Source: Leishmania infantum JPCM5 (taxonomy: Eukaryota; Euglenozoa; Kinetoplastea; Trypanosomatida; Trypanosomatidae). Taken from it: a stretch of 64,000 bases of DNA. This document shows, in pieces, positions 39,606 through 49,866 of the stretch. Each line of letters begins with the position of its first letter. The stretch's first letter is position 1. The notes under the pieces were generated by a model. The model did no database searches and was not told the origin of the DNA. It saw only the letters and a program-made list of their open reading frames with translations. A program made the translations under genes and the position numbers. The stretch lies in NCBI RefSeq assembly GCF_000002875.2, contig NC_009405.2, positions 569,256-633,255 on the forward strand, read 5' to 3'.

Positions 39606-41109
39606 GCTGCGCCACGTCGGTGCGGCGAGGAACAGCGCCATCATGGCGGTGATGGCGGTGATGATGTCCGCAGTCATCTCCTCGGCGGGCCGCCGCCGCT
39701 GCCGAAGTTGTGGCGGAGACCTTCATCAGCAGGGGGTGACGGCCGAGGCGACGACAGGCTTGACGGTCACGCGAGCGGCGAAGCGCTGGGGGTCTCCTCA
39801 CGGATGACTCCTTCCGTTTGCACGGGTGTCCGAGAGAGAACGCAAGCGTGCAACTCGCACCGAGAGGTGCGCGCGCTTCTCCAAGTTTGTACGCGTTGCG
39901 TGTGTGTGCGCGCGCCTACGTGTGTGTACGTGTGTGGCCGCTCCCGCTCTGCGTTTTCAGTGAGTCTCTGCGCGTGTGGAGGCGCCCGAAAAGGGGGTCG
40001 ACGAACAACTCGGCACCGCGAAGACGCCGCAGATGGAGATGGCAGAGAAAAGGAAGTACGAGAGAGAGAGAGCGGGGGCGGGCGGGCGGGCAGCACCGAC
40101 AGACCCACGAAGCACGCGCCAGGACAGCGACGGACACACCGCCAAGCAAAGGGGAAAAAAGGAAAAGTTAAGAAGTGGGTGGCCGCAGACGCTTGGCAGG
40201 GACCGTCGTCAGAGACAGGTTCGAGGGGGCACGTAGATGTTCTGCCTTAGCGTCGCCGTCTTCGAAGAGAGAGAGGGAGGGATAATGGTACACGTTAGGA
40301 GAATCGAAATCTGAACAGGAAGAGGCAGAGAGTAGTCAGGCAGGTGGAGGTGGACGGGGGGGGGCAAGAAAGCAACGACACTCGGTACAAGCCGGACGAA
40401 GGGAAGACAGAGGGGAGAGATGCGATGTGTGTGTGTGTGTGTGCGGGTGTAGCGGAGACGCTGAAGAGACGAATACCTAACACACCGATGAGACAAGGGA
40501 AGGGGTGGGTTGGGGAGGGGGGGGCGAGAGAGAATGCAGAGGCTTCTTGGAAGCGAAAACCAAAGAAAAGATGACAGCACGAAACGCAACACGAACAAGA
40601 GGCACGCATGCGCGTGCAGAGAAACGGACGGGCACACAGAGACGGGCGCACGGCGTGAGAGACACCCGCGACAAATGAAACCAATTTAACAGCACACTCT
40701 AAACATGAACGGAAGACGCGCAGTGGGGGTGTTAAAGGTGTGGGATGAGGATGACGACCATGAAAAAAAGAGAAGCGGAAATGTGCCAGCGCAAAGAAAT
40801 CAAAAACGCATACACGCAAGCAGAGACACACACACACACACAGAGAAACAGACACGAATCCGAGGCAACGAGACCCACGTGTGGAGAAGAAGTCAGGGTT
40901 CAGCAAGCAGATCAAGAACGGAGATGAGGGCAAGAGAGAGCGCGCGCGCAGTCGTGGAGTAGCCTGCTCCACAGCAACAGAAGGAGAGGCAACAAGGGAG
41001 CCGAACGAAGCACGAAAACCAAGAGAGAACGAGAACACACACGCACACCACCTCTCCTTACCGACGCACGAGAATGGATTTGGGTTGCAACAGCCAGCGT
41101 GCCGCAGGG

Positions 41110-41196
41110 GGAGATATAGATATATCTATATATGTGTATAAAGATATATATATATATATACGTAGATATATATATACATATATAGATATAGAGGTG
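41110..41196. repeat. AT-rich TATA/GATA microsatellite
   Basis: Repeated ATATAGATAT and TATATA units with several short palindromes, in an otherwise GC-rich chromosome. Confidence 0.85.
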
Positions 41197-42983
41197 CGTG
41201 TGTGTGCGTGCGTGAGAGCGGAGAACAGCAAGCGAGAAAAAGATAAAACAACAACAAAAAAAAACAGAAATGCAGGGGCGGACGGACACGGAAAGAGCAG
41301 AGAGGCACACGCACGCACACGCGGAGAGGGACGTACAACAGCCGAGGCAAGCAAGAAGATGACGACAACAAAACACACACACACGCTCGACAAAGAAGAA
41401 CACAAGTGGCTAGGAAAGCAGAAGAGCCAAGAAGAAAACAGAGAGCCTGACAGATAAGCGGAGCAGCACGCACACAGTGAGGTAGCAAACACAAGAGGCG
41501 AGAGTTACAACAAGCAAAAACCAACGACAAGAGACCTGCGAGAGAGGACAGTGTCCACGCGCACGCGGACGCGCAGTAGAAAGCAGTGATAGAGAGGTGA
41601 CAGCGCGATCAAAGAGAGACAACCGGTGCGGAAAGTGACGCCGAAGCAAAATAGCGGAGAAAGAGAGAACGAGCGGGAGAGAGGGGAGAGTCGTCGGCCC
41701 GCACGCACGCACGCAAAGTATGGCGGCGATGAGAGGTCGGGCCGGTGTGAGCGAGAGAAGAAACAGTGGCCCTTCTCCCGCGTCCTCACCAAGCCGCGCC
41801 GGTGTCGCTAACTCTCCTCCTCTATTTTTTGTATTTTTGCCTCGTTCTTCCCCACGCGAGGGGCGCGTGGGTTGGAGGGTAGACGCAGCTTCGCTTCGTT
41901 TGCGGCGGCCTCTTCTCCCTGCGCCTCCTCTCGCGCTTGCTTCTCTTTTCCTTTCCGGCTACCTCGAATCGTTGAATGGCTTGGTGCCGCAGTATGTTGT
42001 TGGCCTTGCCGATGCTGACGTGTTGGTTCGATGTCTGTGTGTCTGTGTGCATGTGCGCTTGCACACATACGACCAGTGAGAACAAGTCTTTGCTTCTCGA
42101 CTTCGGGCACACACACACACGTACGCACGGGCAAGGTTGCACGCGATAGCCCCCACAACCCACAACACCTGGGCACTAAGGATTTGTTTCTGGTTTCGCT
42201 TTTTCTTTCTGGCGTCGCTGTGGTTGCTGCTGATGATTCTCTTTCTGACTTCACACATTCAGTACTGTAGCGGCACGTACGGTGAGGCGTCGGAGGACAA
42301 GGAAGGCGTGTGAACCACGGTGCGTATTGAATGGGAAAGGGGGTGGGGATCAGTGGTGGTATGCACGCCCATGTGCGAGAGAGAGCAAGACGGGTGATCA
42401 GACAACGCGAGGATGGAGGGAAGGGGTTGGGAGGTGTAGCATCAGAGATGGTGAGCGAGAACGAGAGACGGAGCGGCAAAGGAGGCGGGGGCGGGAGGGG
42501 GGAAGTCCTCCCTCGCCATACGACGGGCTCTGCAAGAGCACACAGGCGCACGCTTGTCATTCTGCGTGGGTGTGAGGTGGAGAGTCGACGCAGTCGTCGG
42601 CTGCGTCGACCCTGTTCGCCTCTGGTGTGTATGTGTGTGTGTGGGGGGGTCGTCAGCAAGAGGCAAAGGAGAGCGGATGCCGCTCATAGGCACGCCTGCA
42701 CACCGCTTACGCAGGCACACCAAGAGCCCATATGCTGCTTGCGCGCCTACGAGACTACGATACAGATGAATGGGTTACGGTGTGCAAGAGCAGGGCACGT
42801 CAGGAGGGCCACGAGGGTGCCGACGTGTAGGGCTTTCATATATATATATATGTGTGCTTGTAAAGGAGCAGCAGTAAGAGGGGGTTGATGCCAGCAGTCT
42901 CACCTCCCTTATTCTTTAGAGGTCTCTCTGTTCTCCTTTTCGTTTCTGAGCGTTGCTGCCGTGTATGCGTGTGTGTGCTTGTT

Positions 42984-43835
42984 CTACGACTGGCTGTCCG
43001 GTGCTGACAGCGTCTGTGAGAGAAACTGCTCGGTGCGCTTACTCGCTGCCGCCGCGTCATACGGCGCCTTCTCTTCCGCGGACATATTCCGCCACACGGC
43101 GCACAGCTCCCTCATGCACATCTTGCGCCGCCCCTTCATGTGCGCGCGAAACAGTGCAAAACTGCTCTTGCTGCGCGGCAGGCGCTCTGGGGCAGGCGTC
43201 TTTGATGATCGCTGTGCGACGAGATGCGATGAATGCTGCTGCTGTGACAACGGCCGTTCCACCGAAGGAAGCGCGTCAGGCAGCGCGGTGGCCGATGAGG
43301 AGTCCTCCCCCAAGTTGTGCGCTGAGGGTGGAACGGTGCTCAGTGCTCCCAGTCGTGTCTGCCACGAATGAGCCTCCTCCTCGTAGACACGCTTCTCCGC
43401 AGGCGTCATGCGCAGCCAGGACAAAGCAGCAGCGCGCACCTGCTCATCACTGCGCTGCCCGCCTTCTGCTGCCGCCATAGCCGGCCGTGGGTCTGCGAGG
43501 GTTCTTGAGGCGGCCGCCGCCTCCTTGCCGCCCTCGTCGGCGACGACACCATGGACTGCTGCCAGGTACACCTCATAGGCGCTGACGGGACGACGCGGAA
43601 GTCGCTTCCGCCAGGCGGCAGTGCCATGACTCCACGGCACTGACGCACCACTGCCTACGGCGCGTTCAGCCGCTGAGTGAGGACGCAACGATGAGTTACA
43701 AGAAAATAGGCCGCCGTCGTTACCGTTGCTGTGGCCCTTGACAGCGCCGTCGCGCTTTCCAGCGAGCGCGGCGCCGCAGCACGGGCAGAACTGCATCGTG
43801 CACCCGCAGCATCTGCAGGAGCGACCGCGCTCCAT
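42984..43835 (-). CDS. Protein with N-terminal Cys cluster and two HMG-box-like segments
   Basis: A 283-residue protein. The N-terminus has seven cysteines in 14 residues (C7, C9, C10, C12, C17, C19, C20; SCRCCGCTMQFCPCCG), likely a small zinc-binding knuckle. Residues about 85-175 (LPRRPVSAYEVYLAAVHG, then LSWLRMTPAEKRVYEEEAHSW) resemble an HMG box with a long Ala/Gly insertion between helices 1 and 2. Residues 219-265 (LPRSKSSFALFRAHMKGRRK and CAVWRNMSAEEKAPYDAAAA) are a second, compact HMG box. The W/M-x-x-E/A-E-K-x-x-Y spacing is typical. HMG boxes bend DNA, so a nuclear or kinetoplast DNA-binding role is inferred. I start at ATG 43835 (MERGRSC); upstream frame to 44012 is pyrimidine-tract translation. 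Confidence 0.8.
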   Translation of the reverse strand: MERGRSCRCCGCTMQFCPCCGAALAGKRDGAVKGHSNGNDGGLFSCNSSLRPHSAAERAVGSGASVPWSHGTAAWRKRLPRRPVSAYEVYLAAVHGVVADEGGKEAAAASRTLADPRPAMAAAEGGQRSDEQVRAAALSWLRMTPAEKRVYEEEAHSWQTRLGALSTVPPSAHNLGEDSSSATALPDALPSVERPLSQQQHSSHLVAQRSSKTPAPERLPRSKSSFALFRAHMKGRRKMCMRELCAVWRNMSAEEKAPYDAAAASKRTEQFLSQTLSAPDSQS

Positions 43836-44595
43836 CTGCGCAGATGGGCTTGGACGCGAGAGGAGTGCGAGAGGTGCAGAGCGGTGCGCTTCCACGGCAG
43901 AAGAGATGACGGCGCACACGGGTAGTGAGAGAGAACGAAACAGGAAGGAGGTTGCGTGCGTGCGTGCGTGTGTGCGGAAGACAGAGAGAAAGCAGAGGGG
44001 TACGAAGTGCACGTTCTCTCCGCTCGGCCTTTTACTTTATTGTGCGTGTCGGGGCGTCAGGCGCCGTTGTGTGTGTGTGTGTGTGCGAGGGCCGACGCAC
44101 ATTGTTCAATGAGTGGAGCATGCATGTGTAGTGGTGATGTTAGGGGGTGGCGGTGGTGGTGGTGAGGGGGACGGGGGGCGGTCACAAAAACATAAAGGAC
44201 AGCATACGACTACACAAGACTTTAGATGCTGTTGCGCGCAACGGCAGATGCGTCCGCCAATCCGAGCACCCGCGCGCGCACACACACGCGGAAAATGGTC
44301 TTCATTGCCCCTTGGCAGCTGAAGATGTTTCTTGAAAGGGAGAGGGAGGCAATTTCTCGTTTGAAGTCTCGCGTCCAGCGTGATGGATGACGCATTTGTA
44401 TGCGTCTGCGCGCGCTAGAGACGTAACAGGGCGAGAAAAGGGGGTGGTGGAGTCGCGGGGTCGTATGGTGACCATCGCCAACGCTGCTTGTCCGCCCCCT
44501 CGCTCCGACCCCCCCCCAGCCTTGTGCGGCTGCTTCTCTAGTCCGTGGGCGCACGTTCGAGGAGGTATTGCCTCCTCCAGGAAGTAGGGAGTAAG
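43836..44595. other. Intergenic region, 3' flank of the RUS1 gene
   Basis: GT repeat (about 44068-44086), GGT repeat (about 44148-44165) and mixed sequence. No supported gene. Confidence 0.5.
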
Positions 44596-46623
44596 CTACA
44601 AATAATTCACAACCGTGGTGTAGCCCTCATTGCTGACTAGCAACTCGTCAAGCTCCCAGCCAGTCATTCGCAGCGCACGCACAAACTCGATGAAATGCGG
44701 GTGCAGCCCGTCGTGCGATGGGGCGGCGGTGTTGTCACCGTCATCGCCGCCCGCACGCCTTGCCAAGGCCGGAACGACCCGTCTCGTGAGGGGCACATCA
44801 GACGTGATTGACGTCGGCGACGTAAGTTCCTCGAACTGAGCCGGTGAGTGCGATGCGTCGCTGGCGTCACTGTGGTCCGCCTCCAGCGTTCCATCGGCGC
44901 GCAAGGCGGTGATGATGTGAAGTCGCCGGCACTCAAGCGACCGATTCTTATGCAAGTCTTCGAGGACGCCTTTGGTGTGAGTCAGCAGCCCTTCGCGGCG
45001 CAAGCGCACGGCTCGGTAGTGCATGAAGGCGTAAAAGTACGCCCACAGCTGCCGGTAGGCGAGTGGTAAAATGTGCGGCGGAAAGACGACGCGCTCCTTT
45101 TGCAGTCGCTCAAGCTCTGCCTCCACCTGAGCGGCTCGCCTGCCCGCCTCATCCAAGCCGCGCCCCGCATCAGGAGCAGCAGTTACTGCCCCAGAAGGTG
45201 ATAGTGACGCCGCACCGTCCTGTTTCCGCTGCGCTGCATGTGCCGCTGCCGACTGTCGCTGCTTTGCCTCCATGCACGTCAGGCCAGCCTCGTGCTGCCG
45301 CTTGTACGGCACCCAGATCTCCGGCACCCCCTCCACAGTGAAGTACTCGGGTAAGATCACGTAGTAAGTCATGTCCACATCGTCGACGAGCAGGGCAATG
45401 CCGCGGGACGCTAGTGCCGACTCGACCTGCTGCACCAGTTCGTGCTTGCGCCGTGTCGTCAGACCGTTCTGATGCTGCAGCACACGAAAGAATGACGCCC
45501 CGAAGTGGATGCGCAGCGTGAGCGTGGCAGGAAAACAGTACCGGCGGAGAAAGCGGTAGACGCTGTCGTAGAAACTGCCGCTCGGTGGCGGCACGGCGCG
45601 GAGCGACGGCAGGATGAGCAGGCGCTCCGCGGCGTTGGCGCTACGCGGGGACACGTCGAGGATCGGCATCACCGACAGCGGTCCTGAGTCCTTCCTGGAC
45701 GCGATGAGCACCTTTGCCTTGAAGAGGGAGTACTGCTCCAGGCACCACTCGAGGCGAGGGGCGTTCAGGTGCCTCAGCTGCACCCCACGCACGCCGCGGT
45801 AGTGGGCAAAGATGCGGAAAGCACTGCAGAGCGCGAAGGCAGCCAAATTGAGACTCCTCGACGTGGCAGGGACGCTGTAGGCGACGGCTGTGCCCAAGGC
45901 GAGGCCGATGAAACTGCCGACGCTGCTGCGTGTGGCGGCTTTGGCAGCGATGTCTGCGGCGTTGTTGCGGAGCGCGAAGTGCTGAGCGAAAGACGCGCGC
46001 GTGCCGCTGTCGCACACGCCGCCGAGCGCCTTGATGGCAGATGCGGCAACCAACACCACACGGAAAATAGTCTGACAGCCTGGCAGCCATGGAGCACACA
46101 ACTCGAGCAGGTTGGCAATGTCAGTGGTGAAGTCGGCCACCAGCTGCCACGTCTTTGCCCGGCACTCAAGACCTTGAGGGATGAGGGAGGCGAACACGAT
46201 ACTGCCGATCATCCGCGTGCCGTCTTGCATCATCCAGGAAAGCGTGGAGCTGGTGAGATCGGCCTTCGATTCGCCCACGCCAACGCCAAGGAGCACCGCT
46301 CGCGTGCTCAGTGTCGCCGTCACGTTCTTCGCCAACACCTGAGCGAGATCCCAGAGGGCGAACGGCAGCAGGTCCTCCGTGACGCTACTCGGGTAGCCGT
46401 CCGGTAGTAAGATGCGCTCGAGGGCGGTCACCACGCGACGCCGCGCTTGCCGCGCTGATGTCGGCCCCGTCGGCGTGCTCGGCGTAGTCGGAGAGGTGAC
46501 CAAACCGCCATGCTCTCCGAAGAAGTCCTGCGCATCTACCACCGCAACAGTCTCCACACAGCCCCCTCGCTGCGGGTTGACGCGGTAGGAGACGCACGTT
46601 CCCCCCGTGTACTCCTGCAGCAT
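44596..46623 (-). CDS. RUS1-family (DUF647) membrane protein
   Basis: A 675-residue protein. Residues about 71-310 carry the Root UV-B Sensitive/DUF647 core: LLPDGYPSSVTEDLLPFALWD, the run of glycine-rich hydrophobic segments including LLGVGVG, LSWMMQDGTRMIGSIVFA, a helix with KTWQLVADFTTDIANLLEL, and RNNAADIAAKAATRSSVGS. The order LPDG-YP, QDG, AD...D, N-A-D-I-AAK matches the family. The C-terminal region (about 330-675) has LRIHFGASFFRVLQHQ followed by Ala/Gln-rich sequence and an unusual end. RUS proteins in plants are tied to vitamin B6-related and UV-B responses; biochemical function is unsettled, so I infer none here. ATG 46623 lies 2 nt after a clear splice AG, which excludes the upstream frame to 46722 from the mature mRNA. 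Confidence 0.9.
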   Translation of the reverse strand: MLQEYTGGTCVSYRVNPQRGGCVETVAVVDAQDFFGEHGGLVTSPTTPSTPTGPTSARQARRRVVTALERILLPDGYPSSVTEDLLPFALWDLAQVLAKNVTATLSTRAVLLGVGVGESKADLTSSTLSWMMQDGTRMIGSIVFASLIPQGLECRAKTWQLVADFTTDIANLLELCAPWLPGCQTIFRVVLVAASAIKALGGVCDSGTRASFAQHFALRNNAADIAAKAATRSSVGSFIGLALGTAVAYSVPATSRSLNLAAFALCSAFRIFAHYRGVRGVQLRHLNAPRLEWCLEQYSLFKAKVLIASRKDSGPLSVMPILDVSPRSANAAERLLILPSLRAVPPPSGSFYDSVYRFLRRYCFPATLTLRIHFGASFFRVLQHQNGLTTRRKHELVQQVESALASRGIALLVDDVDMTYYVILPEYFTVEGVPEIWVPYKRQHEAGLTCMEAKQRQSAAAHAAQRKQDGAASLSPSGAVTAAPDAGRGLDEAGRRAAQVEAELERLQKERVVFPPHILPLAYRQLWAYFYAFMHYRAVRLRREGLLTHTKGVLEDLHKNRSLECRRLHIITALRADGTLEADHSDASDASHSPAQFEELTSPTSITSDVPLTRRVVPALARRAGGDDGDNTAAPSHDGLHPHFIEFVRALRMTGWELDELLVSNEGYTTVVNYL

Positions 46624-48342
46624 TACTGAGCGAGAAGTGAATGGGTCTGTGGGCGACGGAGGGCGGCGTTGCCGGCGACAGTGGAGACGGGTGAGCGGCG
46701 ATGAAGGCGCACGCACACACACACACGCACAGAGAATAGGTGAAGCGAGGGTGCAGCCGCTGTGAGAAGTCAGCCCCAGACGACAAGGGCCGAGCGGCGG
46801 CTATTACGGAAGGAAAACACAGAAAGGTGCGGGGCGAAGAATAATCGGAGAGTGCGAGAGCGAGAGCGGGTGTGCGTGCGTGTGTGGGCACCGCACACGA
46901 GTGCCAAGCTCGTCTCCCTGCCTTTCGACCAGCTCGCCCTGCTTACGAACACCAACCAGACCACTCAACCACTCGTTCACCCTCGCGACGTGTGAGAGAA
47001 GGCGCATGCACAGCAGAGCAGCCACCGCGCTGAAAAGGCGTCAATGAGCACGGTGGCCGCGCAAAGAGCCCATCCAGCGTGCGCCTTCCCTCTCGCTCTC
47101 TTCGCGCCCAATGCGGAAGGGACGTCGAGGACGGGAGTGAGGGAGGACGGCGCGACACTTGCAGGCGTGGAAGCCTGTCAGTGAGCACACACACACACAC
47201 ACAGGCACGATAACGGATAGAAAGCGACGGACAGACGAAAAGAGGGGGCCACTGTGTGTATGTGCGTATGCCTGCGCACACGTGTGCGTGCGTGCGATGG
47301 GAGGGAAGAGACGGAGACAGAAGGCAGCTGGGGATCAGAGCAGGGCCGAATTATAGGAGAATGTACATACAGCGAGCATGAAAAAAAAACGAAAGAGAGG
47401 CGCCGTGGCGGAGGTCACTGGTGGCGGTGGTGAAGAACGAGGAAGACGTAGTCCTGTTCATCGCAAGGGTAAGCCACTGCAAGACGCACAGACGCAGTCA
47501 CCAGACGCCGCAGTCACAGAAGCCCTTGTGAGCTCCCCTGCCCTGTTTCTCGCCAAATGCGACACGAGTTTATGAGTAAGTGTGTGCATATCTGTCCGAC
47601 GAGCGATGGTCGATGCAGAGGCCAGCTTCTGCTTGTGTTGCAGATGCCATTTTGAGGGCGGCCCTCGGCAGGGGAGGGGTGGCAGGTGGCGGCGTGGTAC
47701 TCTTGAAGTACGCACGCAGACACAGAGGCGCACGAGAGCACAAAAAGGTGTTGCTTGCAGCAGCCGCAGCGAGAGACCGGGGAGAGCGGCAGACCTAAGA
47801 TGGGAGATTGGGGCGCGGCACATATGTGGAAGGAGGAGAAACACAAGAAAAGGTCGAAGACAGAGAAGGCGCTGCTGCAGAGCTGAATGCCCCGCAAACA
47901 CGCGAGACAGTAATGACGCCACATCTCGTGCAACGCCGGTAATAAAGCACTTTGGTGATCGAAGGCGCAGAGGTACACCCGCAGCTGAGAAATAACGAAT
48001 GCGTCAGAGACGGACCGCGGTCCCTGCGACTGATGCGGCGCGGCTTTCCTTGGTGCACGACTCTTTCATCAGCGCCTAGCCAATAGCTCTTGACCGCTCA
48101 GCGGATGGCACCACAACGCACGCATCTGGCGCACTGTAGGGGGTGGGGGGGAGGGTGCACACAAGATGTTTGGGGCGCATCACGCGCACAATGCCGAGGC
48201 GGCAAAGACACGCAAAAACACAGGGATGCGTTTCGTCCGTCTGCTTCGCGCTTCTCCCTGCAGCACTCGCTTCTCGTTTTTCTTTTCATTCCTTTGATCT
48301 TTCTCCTGTCGCCACCTCACCGACGTCTACGCCTCAGGCACG
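46624..48342. other. Intergenic region between RUS1 and the small gene
   Basis: Low-complexity CA/GT and G-rich sequence. Frames at 47458-47922 and neighbours have Cys/Arg/His/Leu-rich compositional bias and no splice-site support. No supported gene. Confidence 0.5.
46626..46665 (-). promoter_or_regulatory. Spliced-leader acceptor candidate, RUS1 gene
   Basis: RNA-sense CCCATTCACTTCTCGCTCAG has AG at 46627-46626, two bases before ATG 46623. Confidence 0.6.
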
Positions 48343-48714
48343 TCACACCCTACCCAGCGCGTCCGATACGCGCACAAGCGCGCCAGCATGCACACGCACA
48401 CACACACACACATAGTGGCAACATCTCACGAACAGGCAGACAGACAACATGAAATTCCGATAGACAAGCAGTAGAGTAAGCATGCTTGCCTGTGTGCTAC
48501 AATGCGAGTACGTGCGTGGAATCGACGCCCTGCTGCAGCGACGCGCACACCGTGGCGTTGGCAGGCTTGCACTGCCGAGCAGCGCGCCGCTCAGGAACTG
48601 CATGAAGCATCGGGGGTAGACAAGCTGGTCGATTAGCCGCTGATCTTCCTTGCTTGTGTAGACGCCAGAGAGATTGCTGACCGGCATCGGTACAGAGACG
48701 AAGCCCGCCGGCAT
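48343..48714 (-). CDS. Small unrecognised protein, possibly frameshifted
   Basis: A 123-residue frame whose first 50 or so residues look like real protein: MPAGFVSVPMPVSNLSGVYT, then SKEDQRLIDQLVYPRCFMQF and a short hydrophobic LSGALLGS. A textbook acceptor (CTTTTCTCTTCTTCTCAATCGAAG) precedes ATG 48714 by 10 nt. After about residue 52 the frame becomes Cys/Arg/Ser-rich and then a GT-repeat-like VCVCVRV tail, which is not convincing. In another frame the same DNA continues as ACKPANATVCASLQQG and stops soon after. So a frameshift in the assembly, or a short C-terminus in that frame, is possible. I do not recognise the family; size and hydrophobic segment would fit a small organellar membrane protein. 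It lies about 190 nt from an assembly gap. Confidence 0.5.
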   Translation of the reverse strand: MPAGFVSVPMPVSNLSGVYTSKEDQRLIDQLVYPRCFMQFLSGALLGSASLPTPRCARRCSRASIPRTYSHCSTQASMLTLLLVYRNFMLSVCLFVRCCHYVCVCVRVHAGALVRVSDALGRV

Positions 48715-48724
48715 GAGTAATTAG

Positions 48725-48752
48725 CTTCGATTGAGAAGAAGAGAAAAGCGTG
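48725..48752 (-). promoter_or_regulatory. Strong spliced-leader acceptor candidate, small gene
   Basis: RNA-sense CTTTTCTCTTCTTCTCAATC leads to GAAG with AG at 48726-48725, 10 nt before ATG 48714. This is the best evidence that the small gene is real. Confidence 0.65.
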
Positions 48753-48900
48753 GGCCAAGGGGGGCGCGTGAGGTTGGCACACACGAACACACGCCCGCAC
48801 ACATGCAAGTGCATGTGTGTTGCCCACGGAAGCGTGGCGCACGAGGGCTTGCTTCGCTTTCCGCTCTTTTACTTTTTTTGTTTCTTGGTCGCAGAGCAAA

Positions 48901-49000
48901 NNNNNNNNNNNNNNNNNNNNNNNNNNNNNNNNNNNNNNNNNNNNNNNNNNNNNNNNNNNNNNNNNNNNNNNNNNNNNNNNNNNNNNNNNNNNNNNNNNNN
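48901..49000. other. Assembly gap (100 N)
   Basis: Exactly 100 consecutive N, a conventional placeholder for a gap of unknown size. It abuts the left edge of a dispersed repeat. Confidence 0.99.
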
Positions 49001-49473
49001 TCCCCCAACCCCAAAGTCACACACGCCCCAACCCGCGTGGCGCGATGGCAGCTGCACACACACACACACGCACGGAGCAGGAATGCGCCGACTCGATCAT
49101 CTCAGCACAGTCTCCGCCTCTCTCTCTGCACACTCACCCCCCTCGCTGCGCAGGTCGCCTCACAGCCGCTTCTGTCATGCCTGTCGCCACCCCTGGTGCG
49201 TCCCTCTCCGTGTGGCACTCAGGTGCCCCACACCAGGAAGCAGCGTGAGGGCCGGGGGGTGGGATACCTTTGAGTAGCCGTGGCACTCTGCCTATCACAT
49301 GGACGGCACAGGCGTGTGCGCTGTCGCCGGTCGCTCTAACTTCCCTGCGTTGCGGGCGCCGGGCCCTGCCACCACCACCAGGAGTGGCTCAGCATTGGGA
49401 AAGGTTAGGTAGGGGCTGCCGGACTGCCGTCCTCACACACGCAGAGAGTTGAAAGTGGGGGAGGGGGTGGGGC
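49001..49473. repeat. SIDER-like repeat, copy 4 (long, diverged form)
   Basis: Shares with copies 1-3 the start GTCACACA then GCCCC.A.CCGCGTGG..C.ATGGCAGC, the CGCTGCGCAGGT block (49144), a run containing CCACCACCACCAGGAGTGGC (near 49370) and the end CACACACGCAGAGAGT. Between the second and third blocks it has about 195 bp where copies 1-3 have about 76 bp. Its left end is lost in the gap. It lies in the Sec8 3' flank. Confidence 0.75.
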
Positions 49474-49866
49474 AAAGAACACAACGAAACGATGAGGTGA
49501 GCAGCAGCAAAGGAAAGCAAAAATGGGGAGGGGATGAGGCAGCAACCGGATCATCATCGCGTATCAGAGCCCACCCCCTCCGCGCCGACAGCATCTCACG
49601 AGGCGACGGCACGCAGCACACGTATACATACATGCGGGGAGAGAGGGGGGATCATAGGCGATGAGGGGCTGCAGTGCAACCGCACACAAAGACAGACGGA
49701 GACAGGCTGTGGGAGGGCTTGCAGCAGCCCGGACATCCGCTCTATAGTGCATGTTGCGCCAAGTGCACCACCAGCACGCGATGCACTCAAAGCCAAAAGG
49801 CAAAAGGAATTTCGTGAGAGCGCAGATCGGCCACGGGTAGCGCATCTGCCCCTCCCCCTTGTCTTC

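Larger units (their letters stand above)
39523..42983. other. 3.4-kb low-complexity intergenic region (HMG-gene 3' flank)
   Basis: From about 40020 to 41760 the plus strand is almost purely purine plus CA repeats, so any transcript is C/T-rich and AG-poor. An AT microsatellite lies at 41110-41196. From about 41800 to 42270 the polarity reverses and the plus strand becomes T/C-rich. Open frames on both strands are compositional. No gene is supported. Confidence 0.6.
48715..49866. other. Intergenic region, Sec8 3' flank, with assembly gap
   Basis: Contains the small gene's acceptor, the 100-N gap and SIDER-like copy 4. No gene is supported in the sequenced part. Confidence 0.6.

Noticed and set aside
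40295..41038. Minus-strand 247-residue frame
   Set aside because: Compositional translation of purine-rich DNA, with VCVCLCLRVCV-type repeats.
41808..42659. Minus-strand 283-residue frame
   Set aside because: Low complexity, lies across the polarity switch, no splice-site support and no recognisable segment.
47458..47922. Minus-strand 154-residue frame between the RUS1 and small genes
   Set aside because: Cys/Arg/Leu-rich, no clean acceptor before its ATG and no recognisable motif.
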